DNA from: CAYRTD01 sp964595055
GTDB lineage: Bacteria > Bacteroidota > Bacteroidia > Bacteroidales > GCA-2748055
Length of the DNA stretch: 13,399 bases
Assembly (NCBI GenBank): GCA_964595055.1
Contig: CAZQOV010000084.1
Location: 1-13,399, forward strand
Direction: 5' to 3'
How positions within the stretch are numbered: the first letter of the stretch is position 1; each line of letters begins with the position of its first letter. This document shows, piece after piece, positions 13,089-13,399 of this stretch. The notes beneath the pieces are model-generated. The model searched no databases. It had not been told where the DNA came from and worked only from the letters and a program-made list of their open reading frames with translations. Made by a program: the position numbers and the translations under genes.

Positions 13089-13399
13089 ATGAAGAAGATT
13101 ATTGATATCATTAAATTAAATAAATCATTTGGCGATAAGGATGTGCTCAAGGACATTGATATGTCCTTGTATGAAAATGAAAATCTTGTCATTCTTGGAA
13201 AATCCGGTTCAGGGAAATCCGTGTTGATAAAGTGTATCGTGAGACTAATAGATCCGGATTCAGGAGAAATAAATATTCTTGGAGAAAATATGATGGCTGA
13301 TGATACCGATAAGGTGAATTCCATTCGAAGAAATGTAGGTTTTCTTTTTCAGGGAGCGGCAATTTATGATTCCATGAGTGTTCGGGAGAATCTTGAATT
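13089..13399 (+). CDS. mlaF: MlaF-type ABC transporter ATPase (partial)
   Basis: This is the cytoplasmic ATP-binding subunit partnering the MlaE-type permease; only the first 103 codons are in the window. They contain the A-loop region, Walker A as GKSGSGKS (residues 37-44), and the Q-loop FLFQGAAIYDSMSVRENL (Gln88). GAxLFxQxGAxxDSMxVxEN is characteristic of the Mla/Ttg2A ATPases. The signature motif, Walker B and H-loop lie beyond the window edge, so completeness cannot be judged. The gene starts 5 bp after the permease stop and is probably translated from the same transcript. Confidence 0.93.
   Translation, partial: MKKIIDIIKLNKSFGDKDVLKDIDMSLYENENLVILGKSGSGKSVLIKCIVRLIDPDSGEINILGENMMADDTDKVNSIRRNVGFLFQGAAIYDSMSVRENLE

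Overview
The window looks like chromosomal DNA of a Bacteroidota bacterium, probably Bacteroidales- or Marinilabiliales-like. The evidence is the moderately AT-rich composition, the short AT-rich intergenic spaces, a few matches to the Bacteroidota -7 promoter element (TAnnTTTG), a PorT-type outer-membrane beta-barrel protein, a Crp/Fnr protein of the type common in this phylum, and weak Shine-Dalgarno sequences. No phage, insertion sequence, tRNA, rRNA or CRISPR array is visible. The organism assignment is inference.

Left part (1-5287), mostly minus strand. A heptameric tandem repeat (52-192) abuts the 3' end of an archaeal-type cofactor-independent phosphoglycerate mutase gene. Upstream of that gene lies a scrambled relic of a P-type (P3A, proton-pump-like) ATPase: its C-terminus is on the minus strand, the adjoining segment is inverted onto the plus strand, and a possible N-terminal scrap is again on the minus strand. 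Next come a plus-strand ABC-2 permease without a visible ATPase partner, a convergent SAM-dependent methyltransferase, a Crp/Fnr regulator gene that has lost its central part, and a short open stretch that resembles a decayed multihaem cytochrome c. Three gene relics within 3.7 kb make this a region of gene loss.

Middle and right part (5288-12330), mostly plus strand. An NtrC-type sigma-54-dependent response regulator without an adjacent kinase is followed by genes with an envelope or stress-protection flavour. These are a Dps-like protein lacking most ferroxidase ligands, a glycine-zipper/OmpA lipoprotein, a PorT-like beta-barrel protein, a 55-aa DUF1328-type membrane protein, an AI-2E family membrane protein, and a tight three-gene cassette (YtxH-like, phage-holin-3-like, 77-aa basic protein). 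One candidate sigma-54 promoter (7527-7542) lies upstream of the OmpA lipoprotein gene, so the regulator may control this cluster; that link is inference.

Right end (12331-13399). An MlaE-type lipid-transport permease is followed 5 bp later by its MlaF-type ATPase, which is cut by the window edge. This is the start of a phospholipid-trafficking (Mla) operon.

No clearly new multi-gene system was found. The most notable items are the inverted ATPase relic, the cytochrome-like relic, the Dps homologue with a degenerate metal site, and the possible sigma-54 regulator/promoter pair.
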